DNA of 64,000 nt, taken from the NCBI GenBank assembly GCA_023653785.1, contig JAMKCH010005481.1, forward strand, positions 62,001 to 126,000, in the 5' to 3' direction. A program made the position numbers and the translations under genes. Below, piece after piece: positions 12,743-25,745 of the stretch (its first letter is position 1; each line of letters begins with the position of its first letter). The notes below the pieces were generated by a model, which ran no database searches, was not told the origin of the DNA, and saw nothing but the letters and a program-made list of their open reading frames with translations. The DNA is from Ophioderma brevispina. Its lineage: Eukaryota; Echinodermata; Ophiuroidea; Amphilepidida; Ophiodermatidae.

Positions 12743-13048
12743 ATGAGAGAAATGGCTCTAATGGTTAATGATTACTGGAAAACTACACGTCATCAAGCAG
12801 TGAGGCAGAGTTTCAACGACAAAAGAAGATTGTTTCCAAAGAAGACATACAGTGCAATGTACAAGAAATTTTATTCCGACGGGTTCTGGAAGGTCAGCAC
12901 GTACCCGGGCAAATATTTCTTTATTTTAAATTTAAACAAAATTCAAATAATGTGGGCGTTTTTCTATCCACTGTTGTGTCTGAAAAACCCCACGAATTCA
13001 ACAGAATGTACTTTAGATACTTGTGTTCAAGCCTATTTTGGTCCGTAG
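12743..13048 (+). CDS. Unassigned coding-like open frame
   Basis: The first half of this frame (residues about 1-53, VNDYWKTTRHQAV to YSDGFW) has a protein-like mix of charged and aromatic residues. The second half looks like translated AT-rich DNA. A possible donor follows (TCTGGAAG|GTCAGC, about 12892). It might be an exon ending there, or part of a decayed element. No family was recognised, and codon content alone is weak evidence. Confidence 0.22.
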   Translation: MREMALMVNDYWKTTRHQAVRQSFNDKRRLFPKKTYSAMYKKFYSDGFWKVSTYPGKYFFILNLNKIQIMWAFFYPLLCLKNPTNSTECTLDTCVQAYFGP

Positions 13049-14030
13049 TACAAACGCCCATTTTCAGTGATTGACCGTAAAAATCAATAAAATCCTTTAA
13101 CAAGCCCATCAAACTTTAATAAACTAGCCATTAATTAAAGACAACATAACATAATTCGTAAAAATGTGATGGGGATTTTTTTTTAATGGGATGTGAGGGG
13201 GAGCAATTGCCCCCCCACGATTGCGAAAAACGAGGGGGTGGGTGAAAAATTGTCGGACGGCTCATAAAGAATAGAAAAAAATTCATGATCCCATTTGAAG
13301 TGGAGGGACGCGGAAATTCTATTATTCTAAGAGTCCCCATAATTCGGTGTTGGTCAATTTTCCTTTAGCCAAAATAAATTATAAGCTTCAATACTTTCAT
13401 CACAGTTCATGATAATTCACGGAAAGCCATGCTAAGGGATGTCCATGCAGGGGTAGGGAGTTGAGGGAGAATTCGAAAAAAAGAAGGCAAGCAAGAGGGG
13501 GGAAGGGGGGGGGGGGAGGGGAGGGGAAGATTCACTTATAGTAAATTTAATAAAGTAGGAGGGTGCGAATTTTTTTTGACAGAAGCGAGGGGGAGGACGC
13601 GAATTCTTTTACCGAAATAAAAAAAAGGTTAGTAATGACCGGACCCATTAGAGTCAAGGTTCTGTTAAGGCCACCGGGGACAATAAGTCATCATTTCCAA
13701 AATTCAAATCCCATTATTGGCCCTCAATGCCAATGTGGGGTCATATCAAGGCATGATAACACCTTTTTAGTCAATTAATGGTATTAAGGGCTGTCGATTA
13801 ACTTAAAAATTTGCAATATTGACTATTTCGTGATATTATAAATGTCGGATCCCACCTTTTTTTTTCGACCATATGTCAAATTGGCTGTTATCCAGATTTC
13901 AACTTTGAAAACACCTTTACCACGACAAATGGTCCAATACATAAAGGCACAAAATCCACTTCGGCAAAAAGGAGGGGAGTTGTTTGTTGTTTAACCATCT
14001 GAGAAAATGACTGAGATAGATTTTAGCCGC
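13049..14030. other. No gene; G-rich and C-rich tracts
   Basis: Contains a purine-rich G tract at 13490-13530 (GGGGAAGGGGGGGGGG type) and AT-rich sequence. No coding exon is recognised. Confidence 0.45.
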
Positions 14031-14031
14031 A

Positions 14032-14165
14032 GTGGCGTAGCCAGGATTTTGTTGACGAGGGGCACAAATTTGTGGAATGTACCTACACATGTATTGTACC
14101 GACCAACTATTGTTCCCGCTCCTACGCTCCGCCTGTTTGACCCAAATTTTTTTTGGCGTCGCCTC
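14032..14165. repeat. Dispersed repeat with GTGGCGTAGCCAGGATTT (copy 1)
   Basis: The start CAGTGGCGTAGCCAGGATTT, an inner ACACATGTATTGTACCGACC, and the end TTTTTTTGGCGTCGCC resemble 23263-23365 (CAGTGGCATAGTCAGGATTT, ACACGTGTAATGTAGGGCC, ATTTTTGGCGTTTGCGACGG). It is a short interspersed repeat of unknown type. Confidence 0.45.
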
Positions 14166-14399
14166 CAAATCTTGCTTAGGTAGCGTATTGGCCAAAGGTC
14201 ACACTGTGTTAGTAACTAATTCTTATGAAGCTATCTGTATTCATATCATGCCACACGGCGCTCAAACCAACAGGCTTACAGCTTTTAACAAATGTACCGA
14301 AGGACAGTTATTTGTACCGACAAAACATCGAGGTCGGGGGGGGGGCGGGCACCTGTCCTCCCCCTCTCTCTTGCACGCCATGGATCAGAGTACGTAGCT

Positions 14400-16305
14400 T
14401 TAAAAAGGTATTGCACGATTAAAAAAAATCAGTTCCACGTTGTCTCGCAAGTCAAGTATGGGCACATTTTCATTGAAATATTATTTAAAGTCGTTCCCGG
14501 GGATGTCGTCTCAATTATACCTGAATATCAGTGACTAAAAAAGGAAATATACAAGATGGTTTCCTATTGGAATTTGTTAATGCGTGGTGAGTATTGGTTG
14601 TCGTCGGGGACACGTAATCCCGCCGTTTGAAATGTGGGACAAGTTATCTTCAGGACTACTTAGGACTGAATTGATCAAGATAAGCGGTCATTTTAATTGA
14701 AAATCGTCCCTGGAAGGACATATCATTGTTGAGCTAAAGCGCTTTTGGTAAACCGGAAGTCATCGGCCACATTCAGATTTGGGGACATTATTAGAATATG
14801 GATAATTTAATCAGATATTCTTGAGTATAAGTTTCAACATCAAATGTTTTGGACATTACAAATTCTTGGACAGATCATTTTAATCATCAAAATAAAATAA
14901 AATTATCGTTATACACATAATCCAGATCATTCGCACCAGGGTTTTTTTTTGTGGTTTAGTTAAAAGGGTAATTCTGATCTGACGTCCAGGAGGGGATGCC
15001 CGTAAAAATACGGAAGCTTTTCAAATATGGGCAACAAACACAATTCCCGTACCTGCAGAAGATACTTGCAGTGTGATAATCATAAACTCCCGGGGGGGAT
15101 CAGTCTTCATAGACCAGGGGGTATCATCCGTGTTCCAAGAATCCACGTAAAAAGGGTACGTAGTTTTTTTCAGGATCAGTCAGTTACGTACGTAAGCGTG
15201 AAAAAGGGCTCTGAAAAATCACCCAAAATCGAGAAAAAAGGGTTTATTTCTAAATGAGGACTCCTTACGCATTTAGGGGCATATATTCCTATTCAGCCAT
15301 AAATAAAACAAATTTAACCAAGTGTTCTGGGAAAACGTAAGTCTGTATTGCCTTCAAACCTTGCTTTCAAATCCCTAAATTTCCAAAATTTTCCGCGCTA
15401 CGCGCGGTAAAGACAACATACACCATGATTTTTAGACAGACAACCACCCTATTGTTTGAGATTGAGAATGGACGACTTCCGTTAGCGAGTGATTGATATG
15501 TTCGATATTACGTAAATAGTTCTATATCACTTGCCCATGAACCGGACAATGTTTTAGCAATTATTTAAATGTCAGTCCATTCTAGGTTTATAATTTATGA
15601 AAATACTTTTGGACATAATTTGGGTGCATATTTGATTTCGCAAATTTGCAGGGAAAATGCCCGATGTTATCGCTGCGGCAACATGGGGAAATAAGTGCCC
15701 GAAAAATAACGTTCTCTAATGCGAATCTCCGGATCCGTTAGAACATACAGAAATGTCTTGAAACTAAATACCTACAAGATTTCCGGAAACCCACTCCGTT
15801 GCCGCTTACGCACTTTCCATGAACACCTTTAATTATGATTAGTTCAAATAAAAAAACCTTGCATGCAGCCACTTATTTTACTGTTTTATCAACGCTGCGA
15901 CCATTGGCCTATATGCATTTTAAGTTAACCACTTACAAAAATCAAATAGTTTTTTTTTAATCAAATTGCATTGAGAAAAGGGTATTTCGGAAAAGCAAAC
16001 ATGCTTGGTCTGGGGTTCGCGCTTCTCGAGAGATGAGAGAGAGAGAGCGCGCCCCCCCTCTCCTCCCTTTCCCCAGGACAAGCCTCTCTTGTGTCCAAAA
16101 GAATATGGTTTGGGGTTGGGTTTTTACGTTCTAAAGGGGTAATATTAGCATCAATTACTTGCTTAGGGTTAGGAGAGAGAGAGCAAAGACAAAAATACCT
16201 TGTGTAGGGTATGCAAAATGCGTACTGATTAACTTGGTTAGGGGCCGCCAAGATTCCATCAAGTACTTGTTTAGCTAATTACGCTGCTGATTAGTGTTTT
16301 GGGGT
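14400..16305. other. No gene recognised
   Basis: AT-rich DNA with isolated low-complexity stretches, including a GAGAGAGAGAGCGCG run near 16031. No convincing exon or element ends. Confidence 0.45.
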
Positions 16306-16310
16306 GAAAT

Positions 16311-16411
16311 TGAAATTCAAGATTCGAAAAAATACGTATTTAGGGTGCTTTTGTGAGTGATTGGACACGGATGATTACCCCTTGTTATTGAGAAGGCCCC
16401 CCCCCCCCGGG
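16311..16411. repeat. Dispersed repeat ending in poly-C (copy 2)
   Basis: Matches 2571-2692 in the order AAATACGTATTTAGGGTGCT, GGACACGGATGA, TTGTTATTGAGAAGG, poly-C. Its 5' neighbour differs from copy 1, which supports a dispersed element rather than a segmental duplication. Confidence 0.6.
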
Positions 16412-16419
16412 CTAATAAA

Positions 16420-19140
16420 CAAATTATGCATTTGGCTAATCATTGGAGCCAATACACAAAACATATGAGCTGCAATGACGACGCGCAGGCTTATGTATAA
16501 CGAGATGATTGGCAGTCTCTGTGTCTTAGACCTGCTTGTCATCTGCATAAAATAAATAAGAAAGATTTAGAACACGTGAGTGTGGGAAAGTATCGATTTT
16601 TGAAAAGGTTACAATTTGAAGCTATTCCAGAGTTATGCAGATACTTTTCCATATACTGATCATTGAAAGTTTGATCAATGGCCCTTTTTGATTTTACATA
16701 TTTATTGTCATTTTTTTTGTGTTTGGGTGATTATGTGATTCAAAAATAGAAATTCCACTTAATATATATATCTGGTACCTGATAGACATTTTTGTATGCT
16801 AAATATAGTAACACTTTTTTAAAATAGAAAATAACCAATGACTATAGTTTAGGAAAGAATTGTATTGAATTAGTAATATAATTAGCATTAAGGACTAAAC
16901 CTATTTTACAATTGACTTTCATTACCGTAAAACATCTTCACAATGGGATTGACCACAATGTGCGTTGTTTTATGATCGAAACAATAATTGCGGGGATCGC
17001 AAAATATTATACAGGGTGTACAATTGAAAAATGGTTCCAATGTTGTGAATTGCATACCAAATTGTTTGTATGATCACAAGGAGTAACAAAATTAAAATCA
17101 CAAAAACATCTCACAAACTTCACTTAAAAAAAAAAAACCGTTATTATAGGTTAACGTGTGTTAAATTTAGCTTCTACTGGGTAAAATTTGTTTTATTACA
17201 AAAACGCTTCAATTTCAGTGGAAATGGTCTCATATTATTATTTTGAATGTAATACAAGTAAAATAAGGTATAGTTTCGTGTGACCACAGGGGCACAAAAC
17301 TTGGGCTTTATGAAAAATGCAGAAATTTGTGCGTGGTACTGAAGAAGGAGGAGGAAATGGAGACGGAGGAGAGGAGGGGTAAACAGTATTCTATTTCTCC
17401 GATAGAGTCCATTGAGGATAATTTCTTCGGACTCGAGGTCAGGCCAAATGTTTCGGAAAAGTTCTTTAACTGGTTATTATATAAATGTTTTAGACTATGT
17501 CGTATGTCTATGCCAATGAGGGATGCACGTGGGTGCAAGGGGGAGCTGCCTCAGCATGGGGCCGGGGATGTAATGGGGTTGGCAAGGGGGAAACCATTTG
17601 TGCTTGCTGTCGGTTTTTAATCTTTGATTGTTTAACCATTTTTCACCCATCCATGATGCTCCAGTGTTGGAGGCTGCTCACTTGGCTGTCCAATTTAATG
17701 AACCCCTGGTCAGCAGTTCCTTGATGAGTCTAATGGCCACCTATTATTTTCTTTAGGTCCGCACCTTTTTAAAATGTATATTTATATATTATTATTCTGT
17801 GTACCATTATTGTTTGTATGGATGTCTATTTTAATGTATTATGTTTGACCCCTGGTCCAAACTGGAAAGCAGTGTGATCAATGATTTGTTACCCAGGCAA
17901 AATAAGTTTTAATACTACATAAAATAAACGAAAATCTCTAATATGAAAATACACTTTTGATTAGTCTTGTTTTTTTTTTTTTTTTGCGCGTGAAAGGTCA
18001 AAGTCAGGTTCCCGATAGTCGTATTTTGTCGACCACTAATCAGTGATACTTGTGGAAGTGTTATTACCAGACAGAATCTTAAATATTGGCCCAGAAAGAT
18101 TCAATTTACAAATTTGGAAAAAAAATAAATAAACTGAAGATTTGTGTGAAGATGTGAAATTAAAAGTAATACTTAAATGTATGGTTTAACATAGAAATGA
18201 ATATGTGGGTGGATCTAATAAAAGAATATAAAATGTATTCGTTTTTGGAGTTTATTGTTTAAAAGGTCCTTATCTGAATAATAAAATAAAAGTAATAGGT
18301 CCCAACATAGATTTGATTTTGGATGCTTATAACTCAATTTTGGTCGTGTTGTTTGTTTTTTTTGTAGTTAAAATTACTCAACTCGCGGGATTATACATAC
18401 GGTCTATTTCTAGCCTCTGTTGGAAGGCTAAAAAAATAAGATAATTTATGATGAAAAATTAAAAAAATTAAAAAAATGTTTACAAATTGCTACACAATGG
18501 TGTGTCTATACTGTTGTGATATCAGCAATGATATTTAGACTGGCTTTTGTAACATCTTCTGAATTTGAGACCAACAAGAGTATAGTAAAAGCTTAACGGT
18601 GTTTATTAAACATCTTGGTATTGCAAGGTTCAAAATGACGTTGAAAAGTTGAGTAAGGATATCGTAAGATTCCAATATATAAGCTTCAATATATAAGATG
18701 TTATGCTCTGTTATCTTGGATTCAAAATCGGACACTTCCGTATTTTTTTTTTCTGAACTTTTAAGGCCAAGATTAAAAATGACAAAGACATCGGTTAGAT
18801 CCTTGTGATATACCTTCTGAAAATGAAAATTATTGCAGATCTGAAATCATATTTCCTCAATTTTATGAGGCAAAATTTTTCAATTACGTAGAGTTGATTG
18901 CATATAATCAAAACTATTGTACAGTTTGACAGATAAAATTACGTCCCCGTTTTGTTATGTAACTTGAATTAATGACACCTCCTTGGTTGTAATTACAAAT
19001 TTAATGGCTTTAAGACATTAATTTTAACAGGGGGGTTCGTGGTTATAAGAATTGCTGAAATTGTGACTGAAATCGAGAGAAAACTGTTGTTAAAAAAACC
19101 ACAAAGAGATAAGAACATAAACTCACTGCCTGGATCTATA
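16420..19140. other. No gene recognised
   Basis: Strongly AT-rich. At about 17010 a TATACAGGGTGTACAATTG sequence resembles one end of a mariner-type element, but no partner end was found. The frame at 17327-17620 is glycine/glutamate-biased and has no family resemblance. Poly-T tracts occur at 17970 and 18745. Confidence 0.4.
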
Positions 19141-19144
19141 GCAC

Positions 19145-19560
19145 GCTTTCTTTCTGGTCCTGATCCTCCCCTACACCCTTGCCAATATTAAATAATAGAT
19201 CTTGAATTGCAGGAGAAAGTAGGGTTTTTCTAGATTTTGGACAGAAAAAAAATAATATTTATCGGAAATGCCTCGAACCCACAATCTGTGTGTAAATCCA
19301 TAGGGGCCCTGGTCTAGTGTTTATTCTGACACAATTTTTCGACTCATCGGACAAACCGTCGGCAACTAGAAGCATTTGAAGCCAAGGGTACAAACAAAGA
19401 CTAGATATAGCTGTGGTCAAGGACCACGAAACCAGCCGTATTAGCTTCAAAACCCAAAAGGCCTTAAAAACTAACCCCAGCATTCGAAACCTAGCCAGGT
19501 TCGAAACCTAGCCCAGCCTCGAAACCCAACAATATCTAGATCTGGAGACCGATCTGAGCA
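19145..19560. repeat. Complex repeat family, body fragment (copy A)
   Basis: Shares AACAAAGACTAGATATAGCT, GTGGTCAAGGACCACGAAAC and CTAGATCTGGAGAC with 26880-27185. The inner GTGGTCAAGGACCAC is itself a perfect small hairpin. The segment leads straight into the DR1-containing array at 19561, the same order as in the 26-28 kb copy. Non-coding. Confidence 0.7.
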
Positions 19561-19985
19561 CATCGAGGTTAGTTGACCTGTGAGAAACCCTAAACGACCT
19601 TCGACTCGAAAATATGTGTTAAACATTATTTTGGATTGTCATAAGGATCTTTCAAATTTTGCCCGTTTTAGTAGCATTTGAAATGAAAAATTTGACCTTT
19701 GACCTCGTTAATGACCTTTTGTTCTCAAAAAGATTTTCAACATGATTGGATTCAATAAGGATCAATATTTCAGTTTTAAATTCAGCTCAATCGGATTAGT
19801 AAGTCGTGTATGTATTGAAAAAAAAGACCTTTGTAATTCTAATGCCTTTGATTTCGAAAATATTTTAAACATTGTTTGGATGTGCATATGGATCATTTCA
19901 GCAAAATTTCAGCTCAATCGGAGCATTTGAAAGTTTGACCGTCCTTGACCTGTGAAGACCTCCCTGACTTGTATGGAATTATAAT
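19561..19985. repeat. DR1-motif tandem array (copy A)
   Basis: Diverged tandem units of about 105-115 bp carry TGACCTTTGACCTCGTTAAT, CTCGAAAATATTT, CATAAGGATC and TTCAGCTCAATCGGA. TGACCTTTGACCT is the reverse complement of AGGTCAAAGGTCA, two half-sites spaced by one base. Such DR1 sites bind nuclear receptors in animals; whether these are bound is not known. Confidence 0.75.
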
Positions 19986-20040
19986 GCACCTGGTACAAGT
20001 AGCACCAATCTACCAATCAGAAGACCTTGTCCGATTTGTC

Positions 20041-20960
20041 TTTTTTCATTTTGGCCTTGTACAATTATAAGAGTGGTCATCTATTTAAACATGCTACGTC
20101 AAAATCACTTGAATATTCTTTTTGATTTGATTTCGCATTTTTGACCTAAGGGGAAAAACCTTATAGAACCGCCATACATTAGCCATCTAAATTGAAACCT
20201 CCGGGAAATGAACCCGCACCTTGAAATACGATTTTTTTTTTGCATTCACAACCGAGTGGGTTAAAAACTATTTTATTCTGTTTTTTCATGTGATTTGCTG
20301 GACTCGCCACAAACAATAATCCTTTAAATGCGATTTCAAACAACCCAAGGGCCGACTTGACCGGAAGGAATTGAAACGGGAGCGCTGCAATTAAATATAA
20401 ATCCCCCTACAATAAAGTGACAGGACTATATTTAGGTGAAGCGGAGTTGTCATTCTTACATACGGTACGTTTGAAACCAATTCCTCAGATCTCCTATATC
20501 GATTGTTAATCCTCATGTAAGTAGATTTAACCTTTCTTCGAAATGAATGTAACGGCTTACCAGCTAAAGACATTCTGGCGAGCGAAAACCGAACCCCCCT
20601 ACACGATTTTGCAACAAAAAAATCCCCTATCTCTGCACCAGGTGACCTTGAAAACACTATTGTGTCCACCCCATATGAAGCATGCATTCGGGGTCTTATG
20701 AACATGTTAGGTTCGCCTTATAGCTCTTGAATTGCGGTGAGGAGGGGAAGGATTTTCTAGATTTTTGCACCAAAAAGTTAATATTTCTCTTCAATTCAAC
20801 TTGAACCCCAATCTGGGTACACCCCATTTGAGGGCTGATAATTTGGGCTTAAATTGGCCAAGCTTTTGCACTAGAAGCATTTTTAAGCTTTAAGGCGAAC
20901 GTGTTGCCAGAAGAAGAAGAAGAAGAAAAAAGAAACAACAGACCACAAACTAACAGAGAA
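20041..20960. repeat. Complex repeat family, tail (copy A)
   Basis: Parallels 29220-30170 over about 900 bp. Shared landmarks are CCGCCATACAT, CAACCCAAGGG, CTTCGAAATGAATGTAA, TGAAGCATG and the end GTTGCCAGAAGAAGAAGAAG. Both copies directly follow a DR1 array. The tail ends in a GAA microsatellite. No intact coding frame spans it. Confidence 0.75.
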
Positions 20961-21179
20961 CTGCCCTTTGAAAAGGACACTATATCAGCGGAAAGTATTT
21001 CATGTGGTTTGAAATATTGCATTTTGAAAATTAATTTATATTATTAATTTGACCTTGAATTTGACCTGTGCATGAATTTGTTATATATGTTTCAATTAAA
21101 GATTATATATATCAAGTTTCTAAAGGAGACTATTTTTGATGTTTGTTTGTCACCGAGGACATGCTTTACCAAATATACC

Positions 21180-22170
21180 TTAGAAAACCATGGCCCGACG
21201 TGAGTGCGACTCAGTGCAGGATGCATCGCTTAGACAACAATACATATGTTCACGCTTTAGTACACACATCTAAAGATTAAAATTTTCGTATTTCGTTTAA
21301 CGGTAGTTTGTGTTTGAACGCGCCCAGACTCGGCAATTAATTCTTTATTAATGCCCAATTGAATGACGACTAGGGACTTGCAAGGGAGCGAAGCGAATAA
21401 TTTTATAAAACCCTTAGAAAGAAACGCAGCAACATCTATTGATAAAGTGGGATGTTTTCATGTCAGGTAAATAGAGACCAATCCCTAACTGCTTAAGAGA
21501 TAGTCGCACAGACAGAATTATAGTATAATGTGATCCCCGTACAATAGCGGATTGAATCTTTTCTTCGAAGTTATGCGAGCATTATTGGGCATTAAGAAAT
21601 CCTAGCTTTGCGAACCAATGCTACGGTAATGGACACCAGAGTAATTAATCGAGCCAAAAAATATGACACTCCTTACCCTATTATGTACAAAAAAGCCCCC
21701 TATCTCTGATCCGATGACCCTGATCCACTATCTGTGTACAAGCCATGGTGGGGGGAAAGATTGGGGTCCTTGTGACGCAATTTGGCGTTCTAGCTCTCGA
21801 ATGGCAAGAGAAGTAGGGTTTTCTAGATTTTGCGACAAAAAATTAATATTTCTGTATTGACATGACCTTGAACCCCAAATCTGGTGTACACCCATTCGGG
21901 CCTTGGTTAGTGGTTTTCTTCTGCCAAATTCGACTCAATCGGAAACCGTTCGCCACTAGAAGCATTTTGAAGTAGTAAGGTACAAACAAAGAAAAAGAAA
22001 GAAGAGGGAACCTGGGAAACGGACAATATATCATGCGGCTACCTCCGCATGATAGAACTATGACAGGAAGTGTCTTTGGAAAAGACGTGTATATAATTAG
22101 GCAGTTCAATCCCCCCGTTACGTAAACGGTGACGAAACCGCGCCACAGACTTGGCGTGGGTCTCACCAAC
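21180..22170. repeat. Complex repeat family, body (copy B)
   Basis: Matches 26200-27060. Shared landmarks are TTCTTCGAAGTTA, CCACTATCTGTGTACAAGCC, GGGGTCCTTGTGACG and TCTAGATTTTGCGACA. It ends with a perfect hairpin TCATGCGGCTACCTCCGCATGA at about 22031-22052, the same hairpin as in the 30.2-30.4 kb array. Non-coding. Confidence 0.7.
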
Positions 22171-22174
22171 TCTT

Positions 22175-23260
22175 GGAATTATGTTTGAGTTTTTCCCCGG
22201 AAAACAAAAGCCGTAGCAAAAAAATGCTGCGACATATTCAGGCCATCCTTCAAATATAGCATTGCATGATGTCTTCTATCTCATTTCCGAAACGGTGTTT
22301 TTATAAGAACATGGTAAACTTTCTTTAAGGGCGACGAAGGCTTATCGATGGGTGATTTTAAAAAGTGTCCTCTTTGCTGCTGCAATGTGCGCTGTCCATT
22401 GACAATACACGACTAAAAAGCCGTACATCGGCACCAACTTCTCAGGAGGCGTCTCCGTAAATATGCCGAAATATAGAGTTATGAATGAAAAAAGTGGAAT
22501 CCGCTCGCTGTGATGGCGGGATCGCTCGCCGATGGATTTTTCGAGAAGGGCAGATGATCAGCTTATCGGCCATATTTGATTTTCCAAATTTACCGTTTTG
22601 TTGACCAAAAAGCTATGGATTTTTAAAGTTTTAGCAGTCATTTCAGTACGAATTGCATCATTTTTGCAAAATATCAGTTAGTAGAATTCTTTACATATGC
22701 AGAGAAAAATATTTTTTCACCGAATTAATTTGGGGCAAATTCTCGCGCGGAAGGGAAATAAAAAGAAATTGCGTGCAACGGACCTACACATCGCCTTGTG
22801 ATTGGCAGCTCTTGAGTTGACAATGCCGCACGCTTCCGGTTTAGTTTCCACGCATTTTTTTCATTCTTTTTAAAAAAAAAAAAAAAAAAAAACACATTTC
22901 AATAAATAAAGATGAATGGAGGGTATCATGTTTGTGAGGATGTATTACGTAATACGTCTACGTCACATTACCATGTTGGTACACCATCCCCAGTTTATTC
23001 TTTTACGAAAGAATAGGTTTTCAAACAAAGATTTGTTTTGAGTTCTCCTTCATGCACATGAAGTGGGGGTGCAAAAATCCATGAATAAATTTAGTAGGCA
23101 GACAAGAAAAAATGATCGTTCTAGTTTATTACTAATTGTATTTTGTTAGTATTTAAAACATAGAGCTGTTGAAGGAAGGCGCTCTTTCCCCCTACCAACC
23201 CCTCCCCCACCAACACACCCACACCCACACACACACATCTCTTATTCAAGTAAGGGAGTG
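22175..23260. other. No gene recognised; poly-A tract
   Basis: Non-coding sequence with a run of about 20 A at 22873-22892 and a CACACCCACACACACAC-rich stretch near 23210-23240. No element ends or exons are resolved. Confidence 0.45.
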
Positions 23261-23262
23261 TG

Positions 23263-23365
23263 CACAGTGGCATAGTCAGGATTTGGAGACGGGTGCATTG
23301 ATTTTTGAAATGTAATACACGTGTAATGTAGGGCCTACCGGCCTATTTTTGGCGTTTGCGACGGG
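23263..23365. repeat. Dispersed repeat with GTGGCATAGTCAGGATTT (copy 2)
   Basis: Counterpart of 14032-14165, with the same order of landmarks. The tandem repeat at 23388 follows it directly. Confidence 0.45.
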
Positions 23366-23387
23366 AGGGAGGGGAAGAGGAAATCGC

Positions 23388-23760
23388 GAATAATTCATTA
23401 GGGTTATCCACACAAAACATTGAACTTGCTAAATTTTATTGTGCATCTATAATTTACCGTGTTATAGTACCACCATTGGAAAAATATATATTTTCCCATT
23501 CTAAGCAAATTTTTAAGAAAAATATGCAATTAGTCTATCAAAAGTGCTTAGGATGGGGCTTAATCTTGAAAATAGCTAATCGTTCATTTAGGGGTTATAT
23601 GCACGTGGACAAGTTTTATTGTGCATCAAATACTTTACCGTGTTATAGCACCCATTTTGGAAAATTGTACATTTTTTTTTTTTTTTTTCGCCAATTTTTA
23701 GGAAAAAATATTGCCAAATCGTATGAAAATCCAGCAAAGGAGAGAGAGAAACTAAACCAT
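23388..23760. repeat. Two tandem units of about 190 bp
   Basis: Unit 1 (about 23388-23577) and unit 2 (about 23578-23760) share TTTTATTGTGCATC, TTTACCGTGTTATAG, CCATT..GGAAAA and AATTTTTA.GAAAAATAT. They are clearly diverged. A poly-T run of about 18 interrupts unit 2. Confidence 0.75.
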
Positions 23761-24354
23761 ACATAGAGACATGCATCAGGGTGAGTTTCTAAATTTTGAA
23801 GGTAATCTCATGTACAGAGATGAGACATTGTTAATTTTCTACAAAAAAATGTTAAAAATCATGAATGTACCCCGATTTTTTAATCAGTTCCTATGCAAAA
23901 AACTTAGTCAGATTAGCAAGATAGATGTTTTCTTTATATGATATGTATAAAACGGCTTTATCAAAAGATATGCTGAAATTTTTTAGTCTGTATCTTGTAC
24001 TATTTTTAAGATATAATTATTATGTACATAAAGATGCTATTTGATTGGTGCCATAGAAAAACAAAAATAAAAAAAAAAAAAGAAAAATAAAAGATTTGAC
24101 CTTTGACCAAATGGTCTCCCAATTGTTTAATGACGAGTACTAAATTGGCATAATATCTAGCAAACTTAGATCAGATTGAGAAAATCAAAATGTTACGGTT
24201 CTGTTGATCCCCTTATCACTTGGTGGGTATTTTAAACCTAGACACCAATATTAAATTCCAACTGAAGTGCCTATATATCAGGCGGAAAGTGATTCATGTT
24301 GTTTGAAAATATTGCCATTGAAGAAATGTACCCAAATCTTTTACTCGCATATTA

Positions 24355-25178
24355 CAGGGGAGTCAAAAAAACTGACCTGAGATCGCCATTTTAATGTGAT
24401 GGTAACATATGTTGTAACATATTTGTTATAATTGAAAGGCTTGGTCATTATCTTTAATTTGCCGCAAAGATTATGCACATCGGTTGAGTATAGACCGAGC
24501 TTCAGTTCGTTTGAATCAAAGGGGAGTCTGTGTGCCGCTGTCCACGGATTCACATTAATAATGAATGGCGTTCAGAGAAAGCAAAACACGTGTCCAGAAG
24601 AAAATGGGATTATTTATTGACTGCAAGATAAAGTGAGGCTATTTAACACCACAAATTAAGTCACATTACATCAAGCCTCTTAACTTTTCTATGTCCTCAT
24701 CACTAATAAAATCATTTGAAAATCAGTTTCCGGAGGAGCTGAACCATGAATATACCATATGAAGAAACAGACATCGGTGACAACCTCTTGAGGTTTAAGG
24801 TATGTTCTATTTGCAGACCAAATACAAAATATGCCAAACATGCCTGAAAAAAATGTTTCTATACAACGTACCATTTCACTGGCTTATACCCTCAAGATAC
24901 CACTTTATGTGGACCATTAAACATTAGACCATACCCTTTAACACCATTTTGTGGAGTCATTTGCTTAGTAACGCCTGCATTCAACTGGGAATCCGTATAG
25001 GTATAAAAGCTGACTACTGATTCAAAAGATTAGCTCGGCCTATACTTATCCTGTGGAACTATCTTGCAGCAAATTAAAGATAATGAAACAGGCTTTCCGA
25101 TGAACCACAAAGTAGATATATTATTGCAAATCAAATGGCGGGCAACAATCAGGGTAAAGTTTTTTTTGACTCACCCTG
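24355..25178. mobile_element. Mariner-like MITE, TA target duplication
   Basis: The left end TA|CAGGGGAGTCAAAAAAACT mirrors the right end AGTTTTTTTTGACTCACCCTG|TA, giving terminal inverted repeats of about 20 bp flanked by TA. These features are standard for Tc1/mariner elements. The 824-bp interior has only short frames, so the copy is non-autonomous or decayed. The minus-strand frame at 24341-24553 (NELKLGLYSTDVHNLCGKL) looks protein-like but was not matched to a transposase. Confidence 0.75.
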
Positions 25179-25263
25179 TAACAGGATTTGTTAACATTTA
25201 CTGTCCCAATTGTAAGATTTTAGACTCCTCAAGATTTGTCTGAATAGATCTGGACACAGATTA

Positions 25264-25745
25264 TCTGAACACAGTTGACGGTAGTTTGATCTTTGACCCG
25301 AAACGACCTTTGATCTCGAAAAATTTTAGACTATTTAGATGTCATAAGGGACATTTCAGTAAATGTCAGCTCCACGGAGAAATGTGGAAACTGGACTTGA
25401 CTCTTAATGAACTTGATCTCGAAAATAGTTCAGAAATATTTAGAAGGTCATAAGGATCATTGCAGTCAAATTTCAGCTCGATCGAGTCTTAGAAAATTTG
25501 ATTTGACTGTTAATGACCTGTGACCTCGGAATATTTTCAACATTTGTAGAAGTCATAAGGATCATTTCTGTAAATGGTAGCTCATTTGGAGCATTTTGAA
25601 ATTATTGACCTTTGACCCCTTAATGACCTTTCGACCTCGAAAATATTGTTCAACATGTTTAGAATGTCATAAGGATCATTCAGTAAAATTTCAGCTATTT
25701 TGACCATTTTAAAAAAGGTGACCTTTGACCCCTGAATGACCCCCA
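25264..25745. repeat. DR1-motif tandem array (copy B)
   Basis: About four diverged units with GACCTTTGACC, CCTTAATGACC, CTCGAAAATATT, CATAAGGATCATT and TTTCAGCTC. It contains TTGACCTTTGACCCC and GTGACCTTTGACCCC, both DR1-like. It is followed by a TTACTTGTATGGAATTTTAT segment, as in the other copies. Confidence 0.75.

Noticed and set aside
17010..17030. TACAGGGTGTACAATTG as the end of a mariner element
   Set aside because: No inverse partner end was found within a reasonable distance, so no element could be bounded.
23356..23766. 136-aa plus-strand frame
   Set aside because: It translates two tandem repeat units plus a poly-T run; no protein-like signal.
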